A DNA stretch of 56,963 bases from Oscillospiraceae bacterium (GTDB lineage: Bacteria; Bacillota; Clostridia; Oscillospirales; Oscillospiraceae): NCBI GenBank assembly GCA_015068065.1, contig SVLE01000006.1:1-56963 (forward strand), in the 5' to 3' direction. Below, piece after piece: positions 27,725-36,547 of the stretch (its first letter is position 1; each line of letters begins with the position of its first letter). Below the pieces are notes generated by a model. It was not told where the DNA came from, ran no database searches, and saw nothing but the letters and a program-made list of their open reading frames with translations. Made by a program: the position numbers and the translations under genes.

Positions 27725-29014
27725 ATGACCGGGAATAACACACAGGAAAAAGTGGAAAAGGCTGTGCTGGTGGGCTTGAGTGCCCACAGCCTGAACAATG
27801 ACGAGAATGCTACAGAATCCTCCATGGAGGAACTTGCCGCCCTGCTGGAAACGGCAGGGGGCAGGTGTGTGGGCGTGGTCACTCAGTCCAAGGACAGCCC
27901 CGACCCACGCACCTTCATCGGTGAGGGCAAGGTGGCCGAGGTGAAGGAACTGGTCCGGGCCATGGAGGCAGATATGGTGGTGTTCGACAACAGCCTGTCT
28001 CCCTCCCAGCAGCGTGTGCTGACGGAAGAACTGGGTGTGTCCGTGCTGGACCGCTCCGCCCTTATTCTGGATATTTTTGCCCAGCGTGCCCGTACCCGTG
28101 AGGGGCGGTTGCAGGTGGAGCTGGCTCAGTACAAGTATCTGCTGCCCCGACTGCTGGGTATGTGGAAGCATCTGGAGCGGCAGGAGGGTGCCATCGGCAC
28201 CCGCGGCCCCGGCGAGACCCAGCTGGAAAGTGACCGCCGCCACATCCGCCGCAAAATCTCCAGACTGGAGGGTGAGCTGAAAGAGGTTCGCCGCATCCGA
28301 GGCGTACAGCGGGAACGGCGCATCAAGAACGAAGTGCCCGTGGTGGCCATCGTGGGCTATACCAACGCGGGCAAGTCCACCCTGCTCAACAAGCTGACCG
28401 GGGCGGATATCCCGGCCAACAACCGCCTGTTTGACACGCTGGATACCACCACACGGACCCTTGAGATTTCCGATACCTGCACGGTGCTCATTTCCGACAC
28501 TGTGGGCTTTATCTCCAAACTGCCCCACCATCTGGTGGAGGCATTCAAGGCCACACTGGAGGAACTGGAGTTTGCCGATCTGCTGCTCCACGTCATCGAT
28601 GCGTCCAATCCCGAATGGCGGGATCAGGCGGCAGTGGTGGACGAGCTCATCCGGGAGCTTGGGGCGGAGCAGACCCCCCGGCTTGAGGTATTCAACAAGT
28701 GTGACCGTTACGTGGGCGAGATCCGTCCCCATGGAGAGAATATCGTGTCTATCTCCGCGAAAACCGGGGAGGGGCTGGACGAACTGTTGGAGGCTATCGG
28801 CAAGCGGCTGGACAGCGGTGCGCGCAGAGTGACCATCCATCTGCCCTACGACAAGGGTGGTATTCTGGATGCCCTGTATAAGGAAGCCAAGGTGGAGAAG
28901 GTGGACTACTCCGAGACCATCGATGTGGTGGCGGTGTGTACACCTAAGACCATCGGGCAGCTTGGCCCGCTGGTGGAGGGCTGGCAGCCCCATAAGGAGC
29001 CTTGGGAAGAATAA
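27725..29014 (+). CDS. hflX: Ribosome-associated GTPase HflX
   Basis: 429 residues from ATG 27725, 6 bases after CGGAGG. HflX binds the 50S subunit and splits stalled or hibernating ribosomes. The N-terminal HflX domain has VTQSKDSPDPRTFIGEGKV and VFDNSLSPSQQR, followed by a coiled linker with ERQEGAIGTRGPGETQLE. The G domain has G1 GYTNAGKS (211-218), the G2 Thr in LDTTTRTLE, G3 DTVGF, G4 NKCD and G5 ISAK. All GTP-binding motifs are intact. The adjacent YigZ-family gene is also ribosome/translation linked by its eukaryotic relative IMPACT. Confidence 0.95.
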   Translation: MTGNNTQEKVEKAVLVGLSAHSLNNDENATESSMEELAALLETAGGRCVGVVTQSKDSPDPRTFIGEGKVAEVKELVRAMEADMVVFDNSLSPSQQRVLTEELGVSVLDRSALILDIFAQRARTREGRLQVELAQYKYLLPRLLGMWKHLERQEGAIGTRGPGETQLESDRRHIRRKISRLEGELKEVRRIRGVQRERRIKNEVPVVAIVGYTNAGKSTLLNKLTGADIPANNRLFDTLDTTTRTLEISDTCTVLISDTVGFISKLPHHLVEAFKATLEELEFADLLLHVIDASNPEWRDQAAVVDELIRELGAEQTPRLEVFNKCDRYVGEIRPHGENIVSISAKTGEGLDELLEAIGKRLDSGARRVTIHLPYDKGGILDALYKEAKVEKVDYSETIDVVAVCTPKTIGQLGPLVEGWQPHKEPWEE

Positions 29015-29081
29015 ACTGGCAGACAGAGGTTGCCTGCAGAGTGAGCTGCGATATACCAAGCAGAACAGGGGGGAACACTCC

Positions 29082-29717
29082 ATGACTGAATATTATATCC
29101 CTACCAAGCGCAGTGAGGCGCGGCTGGTGGAAAAGCGCTCGGAGTTCATTGGCCGGGTCTGGCGGGTGGAGAGTGAGGAAGAGGCCCGCATGTGCATCGA
29201 GGCCACCCGAAAAAAAGACTATGCCGCAAACCACCACTGCTGGTGCTATATTATACAGGATGGCCCGGTACGCTACTCCGATGACGGCGAGCCACAGGGA
29301 ACAGCCGGACAACCCATGCTCAACGTGTTTCAGCGGGAGGGCGTGGTCAACGTGTGCTGCGTGGTCACCCGATACTTTGGAGGCATCCTGCTTGGCGCGG
29401 GCGGTCTGGTCCGAGCCTATACCCAAAGCGCAAAGGATGCGCTGGATGCGGCGGGTATCTCTGTGGTTCGCCGGTGGGTGGCCATGGAGCTGCCCTGTAC
29501 TTACAACCAGTTCGAGACCATGCGCCGGGAGGTAGCTGCCTTTGACGGTGTGGTGGAGAACATCGACTACGGCGCGGACGTGGTTCTGTCCGTCCTTTTG
29601 CCCGAAGAGCGGGCTGGGGAGTTTTCCGCCCGTATCGTGGATGTGAGTGCCGGAACGGTAGAGCCGCTGGAGGCGGGCGAACAGTTCAAGGATGTCCCAT
29701 TCAGGGAAGCAAAATAA
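29082..29717 (+). CDS. YigZ/IMPACT family protein
   Basis: 211 residues from ATG 29082, with AGGGGGGAA upstream. N-terminal UPF0029 domain: FIGRVWRVESEEEARMCIE, NHHCWCYII, SDDGEPQGTAGQPML, VVTRYFGGILLGAGGLVRAYT, all signature stretches of the family. The C-terminal about 70 residues form the DUF1949 ferredoxin-like domain. The function is not firmly known: eukaryotic IMPACT controls GCN2 kinase, and bacterial YigZ is suspected to act in translation or proteolysis. It is 67 bases after hflX, possibly co-transcribed, and followed by a terminator. Confidence 0.92.
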   Translation: MTEYYIPTKRSEARLVEKRSEFIGRVWRVESEEEARMCIEATRKKDYAANHHCWCYIIQDGPVRYSDDGEPQGTAGQPMLNVFQREGVVNVCCVVTRYFGGILLGAGGLVRAYTQSAKDALDAAGISVVRRWVAMELPCTYNQFETMRREVAAFDGVVENIDYGADVVLSVLLPEERAGEFSARIVDVSAGTVEPLEAGEQFKDVPFREAK

Positions 29718-29721
29718 GACG

Positions 29722-29760
29722 AAGACGCATTGACGAAAAAAGTCGATGCGTTTTCTTTTT
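29722..29760 (+). terminator. Terminator after the YigZ-family gene
   Basis: GACGCATTGAC and GTCGATGCGT (29741-29750), with one wobble and a seven-base loop, followed by TTTTCTTTTTT. Confidence 0.85.
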
Positions 29761-29819
29761 TGGCAAATATAAAAATGTTATGGAACTGTAAATTCGAGAT
29801 AAAGATATCATAAATTTTG

Positions 29820-29848
29820 TTGTAACAGGTCGATTCTTTCGCTATCAT
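29820..29848 (+). promoter_or_regulatory. Predicted promoter for the activase operon
   Basis: TTGTAA (29820-29825), 17-base spacer, TATCAT (29843-29848), 65 bases upstream of the start at 29913. The flanking 150 bases are AT-rich, unlike coding DNA nearby. Confidence 0.6.
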
Positions 29849-29912
29849 GCATAGGAATTAAAGTGGCGTAATAGGTGTATTTTGGGGTGTTTCCCACACA
29901 GGAGAGGTACGT

Positions 29913-32846
29913 ATGAGTCTTCGCATCGGAATCGACATCGGCTCCACCACAGTGAAGGTAGTGGTGCTGGACGACTATAACAGGCTGCTGTTCCGTTCCT
30001 ATGAGCGGCACTTTTCCAAAACCCGTGAACGAGCGGTCCAGACGCTGTACGGCGTTGCGGACATGCTGCGTGGACGGCAGGTGAAGCTGGTCATTACCGG
30101 CTCGGCTGGACTGGGTGTGGCCAAGGCCGCCGGCCTTGACTTTGTGCAGGAGGTATATGCCACCGCCGCGGCGGTGAATACCTATATCCCCGACACGGAT
30201 GCAGTCATCGAATTGGGTGGAGAGGATGCAAAAATCATCTTCTTCGGCGGTGCACTGGAAGAGCGTATGAACGGAACCTGTGCAGGCGGCACAGGTGCAT
30301 TTATCGACCAGATGGCCACGCTGATGAATGTGACGGTGGACGAGCTGGATGCGCTTTCACTGCAGCATGAGAAAATCTATCCCATCGCCAGCCGCTGCGG
30401 CGTGTTCGCCAAAAGTGATATTCAGCCCATTCTCAATCAGGGCGGGCGCAAGGAGGATGTGGCGGCGTCTATTTTTCAGGCAGTGGTGGATCAGACGGTG
30501 GCCGGCCTGACGCAGGGACGGGAACTGAAAGGGAAAATCGTCTTTCTGGGTGGTCCGCTGCACTTTTTGATGGGCCTTCGGGAACGCTTTGTGAAGACAC
30601 TGAAGCTGGATGGGGAACACGCCGTGTTCCCTGAGGACGGTGACTGTTTTGCGGCCATGGGCGCGGCCCTGTGCTCCGGGGACTATGACAGCATTGATTT
30701 TGACCAGGCTCTTTCGCGGCTGGAGAGCAGTGTGGACAGCACCACGCTGATGGACACCATGCCCGCTCTTTTTGATAACCGGGAGGAGTATGATGCCTTT
30801 GTAGCCCGGCACAACGCATCTGCCCCGCCCCGGGAAGATGTGGGAGACTATGCCGGAGATGCATTTCTGGGTATCGACGCCGGTTCCACCACCACCAAGA
30901 TGGCGCTGGTAACGGGGGATGGCAGCCTGTTGTATACCTATTATCACTCCAATCAGGGCAATCCCGTGGCTATTGTGCTGGAACAGCTGAAGGAAATCTA
31001 TCGTCTGTGTGAGGACCGGGTCCGGATCAAGGGTGCGGCGGTCACCGGCTATGGCGAGGATCTGATCAAAAACGCCTTTTCCTGCGACTTGGGACTGGTG
31101 GAGACTGTGGCTCACTATAAGGCTGCGGCCCACTTTGACCCGGACGTGGATTTTATCATCGATATCGGCGGACAGGACATGAAGTGCTTTAAGGTCCGCA
31201 ACGGCGCGGTGGATTCCATCCTGCTTAACGAAGCCTGCTCTTCCGGCTGCGGCTCCTTCATTGAGACCTTTGCCCGGGCGCTGGGCTACTCCATCGCCGA
31301 TTTCGCCAAGCTGGGCCTGTTCGCCAAGCATCCGGTGGATCTGGGATCACGGTGCACCGTATTCATGAACTCTTCGGTCAAGCAGGCTCAGAAGGACGGT
31401 GCAAGTGTAGAGGATATCTCTGCGGGACTTTCTGCATCCATCGTGAAAAATGCCGTTTACAAAGTCATTCGTGCGGCCAATGCGGACGATTTGGGCCGAC
31501 ACATCGTGGTGCAGGGCGGCACATTTTACAATGATGCGGTGCTCAGAGCCTTTGAACGGGAGCTTGGACGAAACGTCACTCGGCCTGCCATCGCGGGCAT
31601 CATGGGTGCGTTTGGCGCGGCGCTGGCTGCCCGGGATCTGGGGCTGGAGCGAAGTGCGCTGCTGGACGGACAGGCGCTGGAACACTTCGCCCACACTGCG
31701 AAGCCGGCCTCCTGTGGCTTGTGTACCAACCACTGCGCCCTGACTGTGAATACCTTTGACGGCGGCCGCCGTTTTATCTCCGGTAACCGCTGTTCCCGTC
31801 CGCTGGGCACGCAGAAAGAGGACAGCCCGGACCTGATGACGTATAAGTACCAAAAACTGCGCGCCATGGAGGGAAAGGGGACGGGTGACGGCTCCCGGGG
31901 ACGCATGGGGATCCCGTTTGGGCTGAATATGTACGAAAATCTGCCCTTCTGGTATGCGTTTTTCACAAAGCTGAACTTTCAGGTGGTGTTGTCCGCTCCA
32001 TCCTCCCGTAAGCTGTACCTCAAGGGACAGCGCACCATCCCTTCAGACACGGTGTGCTATCCCGCAAAACTGCTTCACGGTCATGTGGAGGATCTGGTGG
32101 AGCAGAGTGTGGACGCTGTCTGGTATCCATGCATGTCCTACAACAATGACGAGGGAATCGGGGACGATCACTATAATTGTCCCGTGGTGGCCTATTATCC
32201 CGAACTGCTGGCGGTCAATGTGCCCGCACTGAAAAAGGTGCGTTTCCTCAACCCCTATGTAGGCCTGTGGCGGCGGGATGATTTTGAGAAGCGCATCGTA
32301 AAGTATATGCGAGAGCAGTTCCGTATCCCGGCCCGGGAGACGGCGGCTGCCGTCCGGGCGGCTTACGACTCCTATGAGGCGTACCTTGCCGATGTGCGTG
32401 ATACCGGAAAAGCGTATATCGAGCAGGCTCGGGCGGAGGGAAAGTCGATTCTTGTGGTGTGCGGCCGCCCCTATCACATTGATCCGGAAATCAACCACGG
32501 GATCAACGATTTGATGACCTCCTTCGGTTTTGCGGTGGTGACGGAGGACGCCCTGAGCCATCTGGAGGGCTACGCGCCCCGCAGGGTACTCAATCAGTGG
32601 ACCTTCCAGAGCCGGATGTACAACGCGGCCCGTTATGTGTGCTCTCAGCCGGATATGCAGGCGGTACAGCTGGTCAGCTTTGGCTGTGGCTCGGACGCCA
32701 TTACTACCGATGAAATGAGAGATATTCTGGAGGGGGGCGGCAAGCTCTATACCCAGCTGAAGATCGATGATATCAGCAATCTGGGCGCGGTGAAGATCCG
32801 TATCCGCAGCCTGATGGCGGCTATTGAGGCCAGAAAGGAGCGGTGA
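29913..32846 (+). CDS. Acyl-CoA dehydratase activase-like protein with two ATPase domains and DUF2229
   Basis: 977 residues, ATG 29913 after GGAGAGG. Two BadF/BadG/BcrA/BcrD-type ATPase domains in tandem: the first opens with GIDIGSTTVKVVVLD (about 5-19) and has CAGGTGAFIDQ and SRCGVFAKSD, the second opens GIDAGSTTTKMALV (about 318-331) and has CSSGCGSFIE and SRCTVFMNSS. In HgdC-type activases the equivalent Cys pair ligates a 4Fe-4S cluster shared by the dimer; here one polypeptide could supply both halves. From about 610 a Cys-rich stretch (CGLCTNHCALTVN) leads to a DUF2229 domain (LPFWYAFFTKLNFQVVLS). Many relatives are about 1400 residues because the next gene is fused. Exact substrate is unknown; ATP-driven electron injection is the family's known chemistry. 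Confidence 0.88.
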   Translation: MSLRIGIDIGSTTVKVVVLDDYNRLLFRSYERHFSKTRERAVQTLYGVADMLRGRQVKLVITGSAGLGVAKAAGLDFVQEVYATAAAVNTYIPDTDAVIELGGEDAKIIFFGGALEERMNGTCAGGTGAFIDQMATLMNVTVDELDALSLQHEKIYPIASRCGVFAKSDIQPILNQGGRKEDVAASIFQAVVDQTVAGLTQGRELKGKIVFLGGPLHFLMGLRERFVKTLKLDGEHAVFPEDGDCFAAMGAALCSGDYDSIDFDQALSRLESSVDSTTLMDTMPALFDNREEYDAFVARHNASAPPREDVGDYAGDAFLGIDAGSTTTKMALVTGDGSLLYTYYHSNQGNPVAIVLEQLKEIYRLCEDRVRIKGAAVTGYGEDLIKNAFSCDLGLVETVAHYKAAAHFDPDVDFIIDIGGQDMKCFKVRNGAVDSILLNEACSSGCGSFIETFARALGYSIADFAKLGLFAKHPVDLGSRCTVFMNSSVKQAQKDGASVEDISAGLSASIVKNAVYKVIRAANADDLGRHIVVQGGTFYNDAVLRAFERELGRNVTRPAIAGIMGAFGAALAARDLGLERSALLDGQALEHFAHTAKPASCGLCTNHCALTVNTFDGGRRFISGNRCSRPLGTQKEDSPDLMTYKYQKLRAMEGKGTGDGSRGRMGIPFGLNMYENLPFWYAFFTKLNFQVVLSAPSSRKLYLKGQRTIPSDTVCYPAKLLHGHVEDLVEQSVDAVWYPCMSYNNDEGIGDDHYNCPVVAYYPELLAVNVPALKKVRFLNPYVGLWRRDDFEKRIVKYMREQFRIPARETAAAVRAAYDSYEAYLADVRDTGKAYIEQARAEGKSILVVCGRPYHIDPEINHGINDLMTSFGFAVVTEDALSHLEGYAPRRVLNQWTFQSRMYNAARYVCSQPDMQAVQLVSFGCGSDAITTDEMRDILEGGGKLYTQLKIDDISNLGAVKIRIRSLMAAIEARKER

Positions 32847-32847
32847 C

Positions 32848-34158
32848 ATGGCGCAATTGATTTATGATGAGACCGGTCGGCTGCTCTTTACCAGGGAGAT
32901 GAAAGAGGAATATACCATTCTCATGCCTCAGATGCTGCCGGTCCATTTTGGAATGTTCCGTCAGCTTCTGGAACTGGAGGGCTATAAGGTAGACCAGCTG
33001 AACAACACCGGCAGAGCGGTGATCGACGAGGGACTGAAATATGTCCACAACGATACCTGCTATCCGGCGCTGCTGGTGATCGGGCAGATGATCGACGCTG
33101 TGAAACACGGCGGCTATGATCCCCATAAGGTTGCCCTGTTCATTACTCAGACCGGCGGTGGCTGCCGGGCTTCCAATTACATCCATTTGCTGCGCAAGGC
33201 GCTGGGGAAGGCGGGACTTTCCTTTGTGCCTGTCATCTCCGTCAATGCATCCGGACTGGAGAAAAATCCCGGGTTTGAACTGTCACCTACCCTGTTGTTC
33301 AAGCTGATGTGTGCCATTGCCTACGGCGATTTGATCATGGATGCGGCCAACCAGATCCGGCCTTACGAGATGACGCAGGGGCAGACGGATCAACTGGTGG
33401 AGCGGTGGTCCCGGAGGCTTGCGGAGGAATTCCAGCAGGGGAAGGGCCTTGCCGGACATCGAATGAGCGCTAATTTTCAGCAGATCTGTCGGGATTTTGC
33501 GGCCGTTCCCACCCGGGGCGAACCCAAGGTGCGGGTTGGCATCGTGGGAGAAATCTACGTCAAATTTTCTGCTTTGGGTAACAACAGACTGGAACGCTTC
33601 CTGCTGGAGGAAGGGGCAGAACCGGTGGTGCCCGGATTGATGGACTTTATTCTCTATTCTGTACATGCCCGTATTACCGATGTGCGCCTTTACGGCGGTT
33701 CACGGCTGGGTGCGGCGCTGTGCAGTGCTTTTATCGCCTATGCCGAGGGACTTCAGAAAAAAATGGGCGCAGCCATGAAGCGGGCGGGCCTGCGGCCCTG
33801 CGGTACTTTTTCCAACCTGCGCAGAGGGGTTGGCGGCTACCTGAGTGAGGGCAACAAAATGGGGGAGGGATGGCTGCTTACGGCGGAGATGCTGGAGCTT
33901 ATCCGTTCCGGAACACCCAATATCGTATGCACTCAGCCATTTGGTTGCCTGCCCAACCATATTGCGGGTAAGGGAATGCTGCGTAAGCTGAAGGACGATT
34001 TCCCCACGAGCAATATCGTAGCCATTGACTATGACCCCGGCGCCACGAAAATCAATCAGGAAAACCGGATCAAGCTTATGTTGGCCAATGCCAGAGAACT
34101 GGATAAAAAGCGAGAGTCAAATTTGCTGCAGACGGGTGAACCGGCGTTAGCAAAGTGA
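32848..34158 (+). CDS. 2-hydroxyacyl-CoA dehydratase-like partner of the activase
   Basis: 436 residues, ATG 32848, one base after the previous stop; AAAGGAG is inside the upstream gene. It corresponds to the C-terminal part found fused in long activase-related proteins. Conserved Cys occur in HNDTCYPALLVIG, TQTGGGCRASNY and TQPFGCLPNHIAGKG, candidate ligands for a 4Fe-4S cluster. VGIVGEIYVKFSALGNN and the middle domain resemble HgdB/DUF2229-type folds. The pair should form a complex and be made in equal amounts. No dehydratase alpha/beta genes of a known amino-acid fermentation pathway lie nearby, so a role in a specific route cannot be stated. Followed by a strong terminator. Confidence 0.83.
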   Translation: MAQLIYDETGRLLFTREMKEEYTILMPQMLPVHFGMFRQLLELEGYKVDQLNNTGRAVIDEGLKYVHNDTCYPALLVIGQMIDAVKHGGYDPHKVALFITQTGGGCRASNYIHLLRKALGKAGLSFVPVISVNASGLEKNPGFELSPTLLFKLMCAIAYGDLIMDAANQIRPYEMTQGQTDQLVERWSRRLAEEFQQGKGLAGHRMSANFQQICRDFAAVPTRGEPKVRVGIVGEIYVKFSALGNNRLERFLLEEGAEPVVPGLMDFILYSVHARITDVRLYGGSRLGAALCSAFIAYAEGLQKKMGAAMKRAGLRPCGTFSNLRRGVGGYLSEGNKMGEGWLLTAEMLELIRSGTPNIVCTQPFGCLPNHIAGKGMLRKLKDDFPTSNIVAIDYDPGATKINQENRIKLMLANARELDKKRESNLLQTGEPALAK

Positions 34159-34163
34159 ATGGA

Positions 34164-34200
34164 AAACAGCGCGGATCGGAAGATCCGCGCTGTTTTTTTG
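34164..34200 (+). terminator. Terminator of the activase operon
   Basis: A 14-bp perfect stem, AAACAGCGCGGATC (34164-34177) and GATCCGCGCTGTTT (34182-34195), around GGAA, with a T run. Confidence 0.93.
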
Positions 34201-34269
34201 ACGGATATGGCCTATATGTAAAGAACGGACTTTTTTGCGAAAAAAATCGTACCAAAAGGAAGGAAGATG

Positions 34270-34278
34270 TGGTATGAT
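34270..34278 (+). promoter_or_regulatory. Possible extended -10 promoter for the lipoprotein-two-component operon
   Basis: TGGTATGAT (TGn plus TATGAT at 34273-34278), 62 bases before the start at 34340. No good -35 is seen at 17 bases. Confidence 0.45.
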
Positions 34279-34339
34279 AATAAATGAGCAATTATAGCAT
34301 TGTGGGGCAGTGTACCCCAAAGGAAAGGAGCGGTCGGAT

Positions 34340-35716
34340 ATGCGCGGAAAAACTAGTCTGGTTGTCCTTGCGGCACTGCTGTGTGTGCTGCTGTCCGGCT
34401 GTTTCCCGTGGTCGGCGGAGGATTCTTACAAGTTGCCCCGGCCCCCAAAGGATTATGAAAATCTGATGCAGGCAGTGGCCCAGACCAAACGGGAACTGGC
34501 CCTTGAATACTCCGCCACAGTGGAGGATGTACCCCCCTCTGCCGGTGACAATACCTCTACCGTTCAGCTGCTGGACATGGATGGGGACGGTGAACAGGAG
34601 ACGGCAGTGACCTTTTTTCGCATCCTGGGCGCGGATATGCCGGTACGGCTCTACTTCTATACCCTTCAGGAGGATGGCCGCTATGTGCTGAGTAATGTGA
34701 TCCAGGGTGAGGGAGACAGCGTTTACGCGGTGTACTATGCGGATCTGGACGGCGCACGGGATCCTTTGACCCAGAAGCACTGCAAAGAGGTCGTGGTCAG
34801 TTGGAGGATGGGCAGCGGCGCTGATTATCTGGGCGTCTATGCGCTGGAGGCGGAGCAGATGCAGGCACAGACGCTTATCATGACCGCCTATCAGACCTAC
34901 CGGCTGGTGGATCTGGACCGGGACGGGCTGACAGAGTTGGCCGTAGCCCGCATCAATCAGGAACTGACGAGCGGTGAAGTTGCGCTGCATGACTGGAATG
35001 CGGCCGGAGTTGCCACGGTGTCCTCGGCGGCACTGAGTGCGGGAATTTCAGCAATTGGGCAGATGAAGGCGGACTATCTGACGGATCTGATCCCTGCCCT
35101 GTACATCACCGGCGAATTGGCGGCTGGGGGCAAAGTGACCGATGTGCTGGCAGTTTGTAACGGCGAGCTTACCAATCTGACCGTGGATCCGGAGACCGGA
35201 GTAAGCCGGGAACTGGTGACCGGGTTGCGGGAAATGGCACCCGCCGATGTAAACAGTGACTATATTTCGGAGATCGCCCGCCCCAGACAGCTGCCTGCTT
35301 ACGGAACGGCCGTCAATACGTGGCTGATGGATTGGGTGCAATATGATGCCCGGGGGCGTGCAAAAGAAATCTGCACCACTTACCACAATACGGCGGATGG
35401 CTGGTATCTGATTATCCCGGATCACTGGAGAAACAGACTGACTATCTACCGAAATGACAGTGTCAGTGGACAGCGGGCGGTGGTGTTTGCCCTGTGGCAG
35501 GGGGCGGAGAAGGAACCGCTGCCCTTCCTGAGCATCTATAAGCTGACCGGAGCAAGTCGGAGTACCAGAGCCGACAGTGGCAATCGTTTTATTCTGGCAG
35601 AGGACAGCAGTGCGGTCTATGCTGCTACATTTTATAACACATGGAACTGCGGGCTGGATGAAAACGGCCTGTTGGAGAATTTCCGTCTGATCGTCAGCAG
35701 CTGGTCCGGAGACTGA
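34340..35716 (+). CDS. Lipoprotein with calcium-loop-like repeats, upstream of a two-component system
   Basis: 458 residues from ATG 34340, 9 bases after AAAGGAG. The N-terminus is a lipoprotein signal: a hydrophobic core and LLSGC with lipidated C21. The mature part contains DxDxDG-like segments: LLDMDGDGEQETAV, LVDLDRDGLTELAV and a weaker ADVNSDYISEIA. These look like the Ca-binding loops of FG-GAP/VCBS beta-propeller repeats. No enzyme motif is seen. Being membrane-anchored outside and placed 21 bases before a response regulator gene, it may supply the sensor kinase with a signal from the cell envelope; this is inference. I do not recognise a named family. Confidence 0.75.
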   Translation: MRGKTSLVVLAALLCVLLSGCFPWSAEDSYKLPRPPKDYENLMQAVAQTKRELALEYSATVEDVPPSAGDNTSTVQLLDMDGDGEQETAVTFFRILGADMPVRLYFYTLQEDGRYVLSNVIQGEGDSVYAVYYADLDGARDPLTQKHCKEVVVSWRMGSGADYLGVYALEAEQMQAQTLIMTAYQTYRLVDLDRDGLTELAVARINQELTSGEVALHDWNAAGVATVSSAALSAGISAIGQMKADYLTDLIPALYITGELAAGGKVTDVLAVCNGELTNLTVDPETGVSRELVTGLREMAPADVNSDYISEIARPRQLPAYGTAVNTWLMDWVQYDARGRAKEICTTYHNTADGWYLIIPDHWRNRLTIYRNDSVSGQRAVVFALWQGAEKEPLPFLSIYKLTGASRSTRADSGNRFILAEDSSAVYAATFYNTWNCGLDENGLLENFRLIVSSWSGD

Positions 35717-35737
35717 CGGGAGAGAGGAGTGCCTGAA

Positions 35738-36424
35738 ATGAAAAAAGTACTTGTTCTGGAGGATGAGGAAAACATCCGCAGTTTTGTGGTGATCAACCTG
35801 AAACGGGCGGGTTACGAGACCATTGAGGCCGCCACCGGTGAGGAGGCACTGACCCAACTGAAGAATAACCCCGGTATCAAGGTGGCACTGCTGGACGTGA
35901 TGCTGCCGGATATTGACGGTTTTGAAGTTTGCCGTCGGATCCGGGTGAATGACAACAAAATCGGAATTATCATGCTGACTGCCCGCACGCAGGAGATGGA
36001 CAAGGTGACCGGACTGATGACCGGGGCGGACGACTATGTGACCAAGCCGTTCTCGCCGGCGGAGCTCACCGCCCGAGTGGACGCCCTGTTCCGCCGCACG
36101 GGCAGCGAGCCGTCGCTGGAGCCGGGTGAGTTGTATCAGCCGCCCTTCCTGCTTAATACCCGCAACCGCACGCTGGAAAAGAATGGGCAGCGGATCAAGC
36201 TGACACAGGTAGAGTACGGCATTGTAAAGCTGTTCATGGAAAATCACGGCAAGGCTTTGTCCCGAGAAGAAATTCTGGATGCGGTATGGGGCAGAGATTA
36301 TTTCGGCGAGCTGAAGATCGTGGATGTGAATATCCGCCGTCTGCGCATCAAAATCGAGGATGATGCCCAGAACCCGGCCTTTATCACCACCGTGTGGGGC
36401 TATGGATACAAGTGGGGAGCGTAA
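35738..36424 (+). CDS. OmpR/PhoB-family response regulator
   Basis: 228 residues from ATG 35738, 8 bases after AGAGGAG; GTG 35729 overlaps the site. Receiver domain with acidic pocket E8-D9, phosphoacceptor D53 (ALLDVMLPD), the Thr switch in MLTART-like IIMLTARTQ, and K in VTKPFSPAEL. The C-terminal winged helix (LTQVEYGIVKLFMENHGKALSREEILDAVWG, read in parts, and VDVNIRRLRIKIE) binds DNA. Its partner kinase is the next gene. The target regulon is unknown. No obvious direct repeat suitable for it was noticed in front of the operon. Confidence 0.95.
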   Translation: MKKVLVLEDEENIRSFVVINLKRAGYETIEAATGEEALTQLKNNPGIKVALLDVMLPDIDGFEVCRRIRVNDNKIGIIMLTARTQEMDKVTGLMTGADDYVTKPFSPAELTARVDALFRRTGSEPSLEPGELYQPPFLLNTRNRTLEKNGQRIKLTQVEYGIVKLFMENHGKALSREEILDAVWGRDYFGELKIVDVNIRRLRIKIEDDAQNPAFITTVWGYGYKWGA

Positions 36425-36453
36425 GTCTTTGAGCCGCTGAGAGCGGGACAATA

Positions 36454-36528
36454 GACTCCGGCGTGGATGGAGGAGTCCGGAACCGGACTAAAAACCAAAT
36501 CGAGGCCCACTGCAGTGGGGGCGATTTG
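36454..36528 (+). promoter_or_regulatory. Overlapping hairpins between response regulator and kinase genes
   Basis: In the 123-base gap, hairpin A pairs GACTCC (36454-36459) with GGAGTC (36472-36477). Hairpin B pairs AGTCCGG (36474-36480) with CCGGACT (36483-36489). They share bases 36474-36477 and cannot both form. Hairpin C pairs CAAATCG (36496-36502) with CGATTTG (36522-36528), enclosing CCCACT/AGTGGG. The kinase ribosome site follows 8 bases later. The structure could tune kinase translation relative to the regulator. Confidence 0.5.
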
Positions 36529-36547
36529 GAGAGGACGAGGTGAGACC

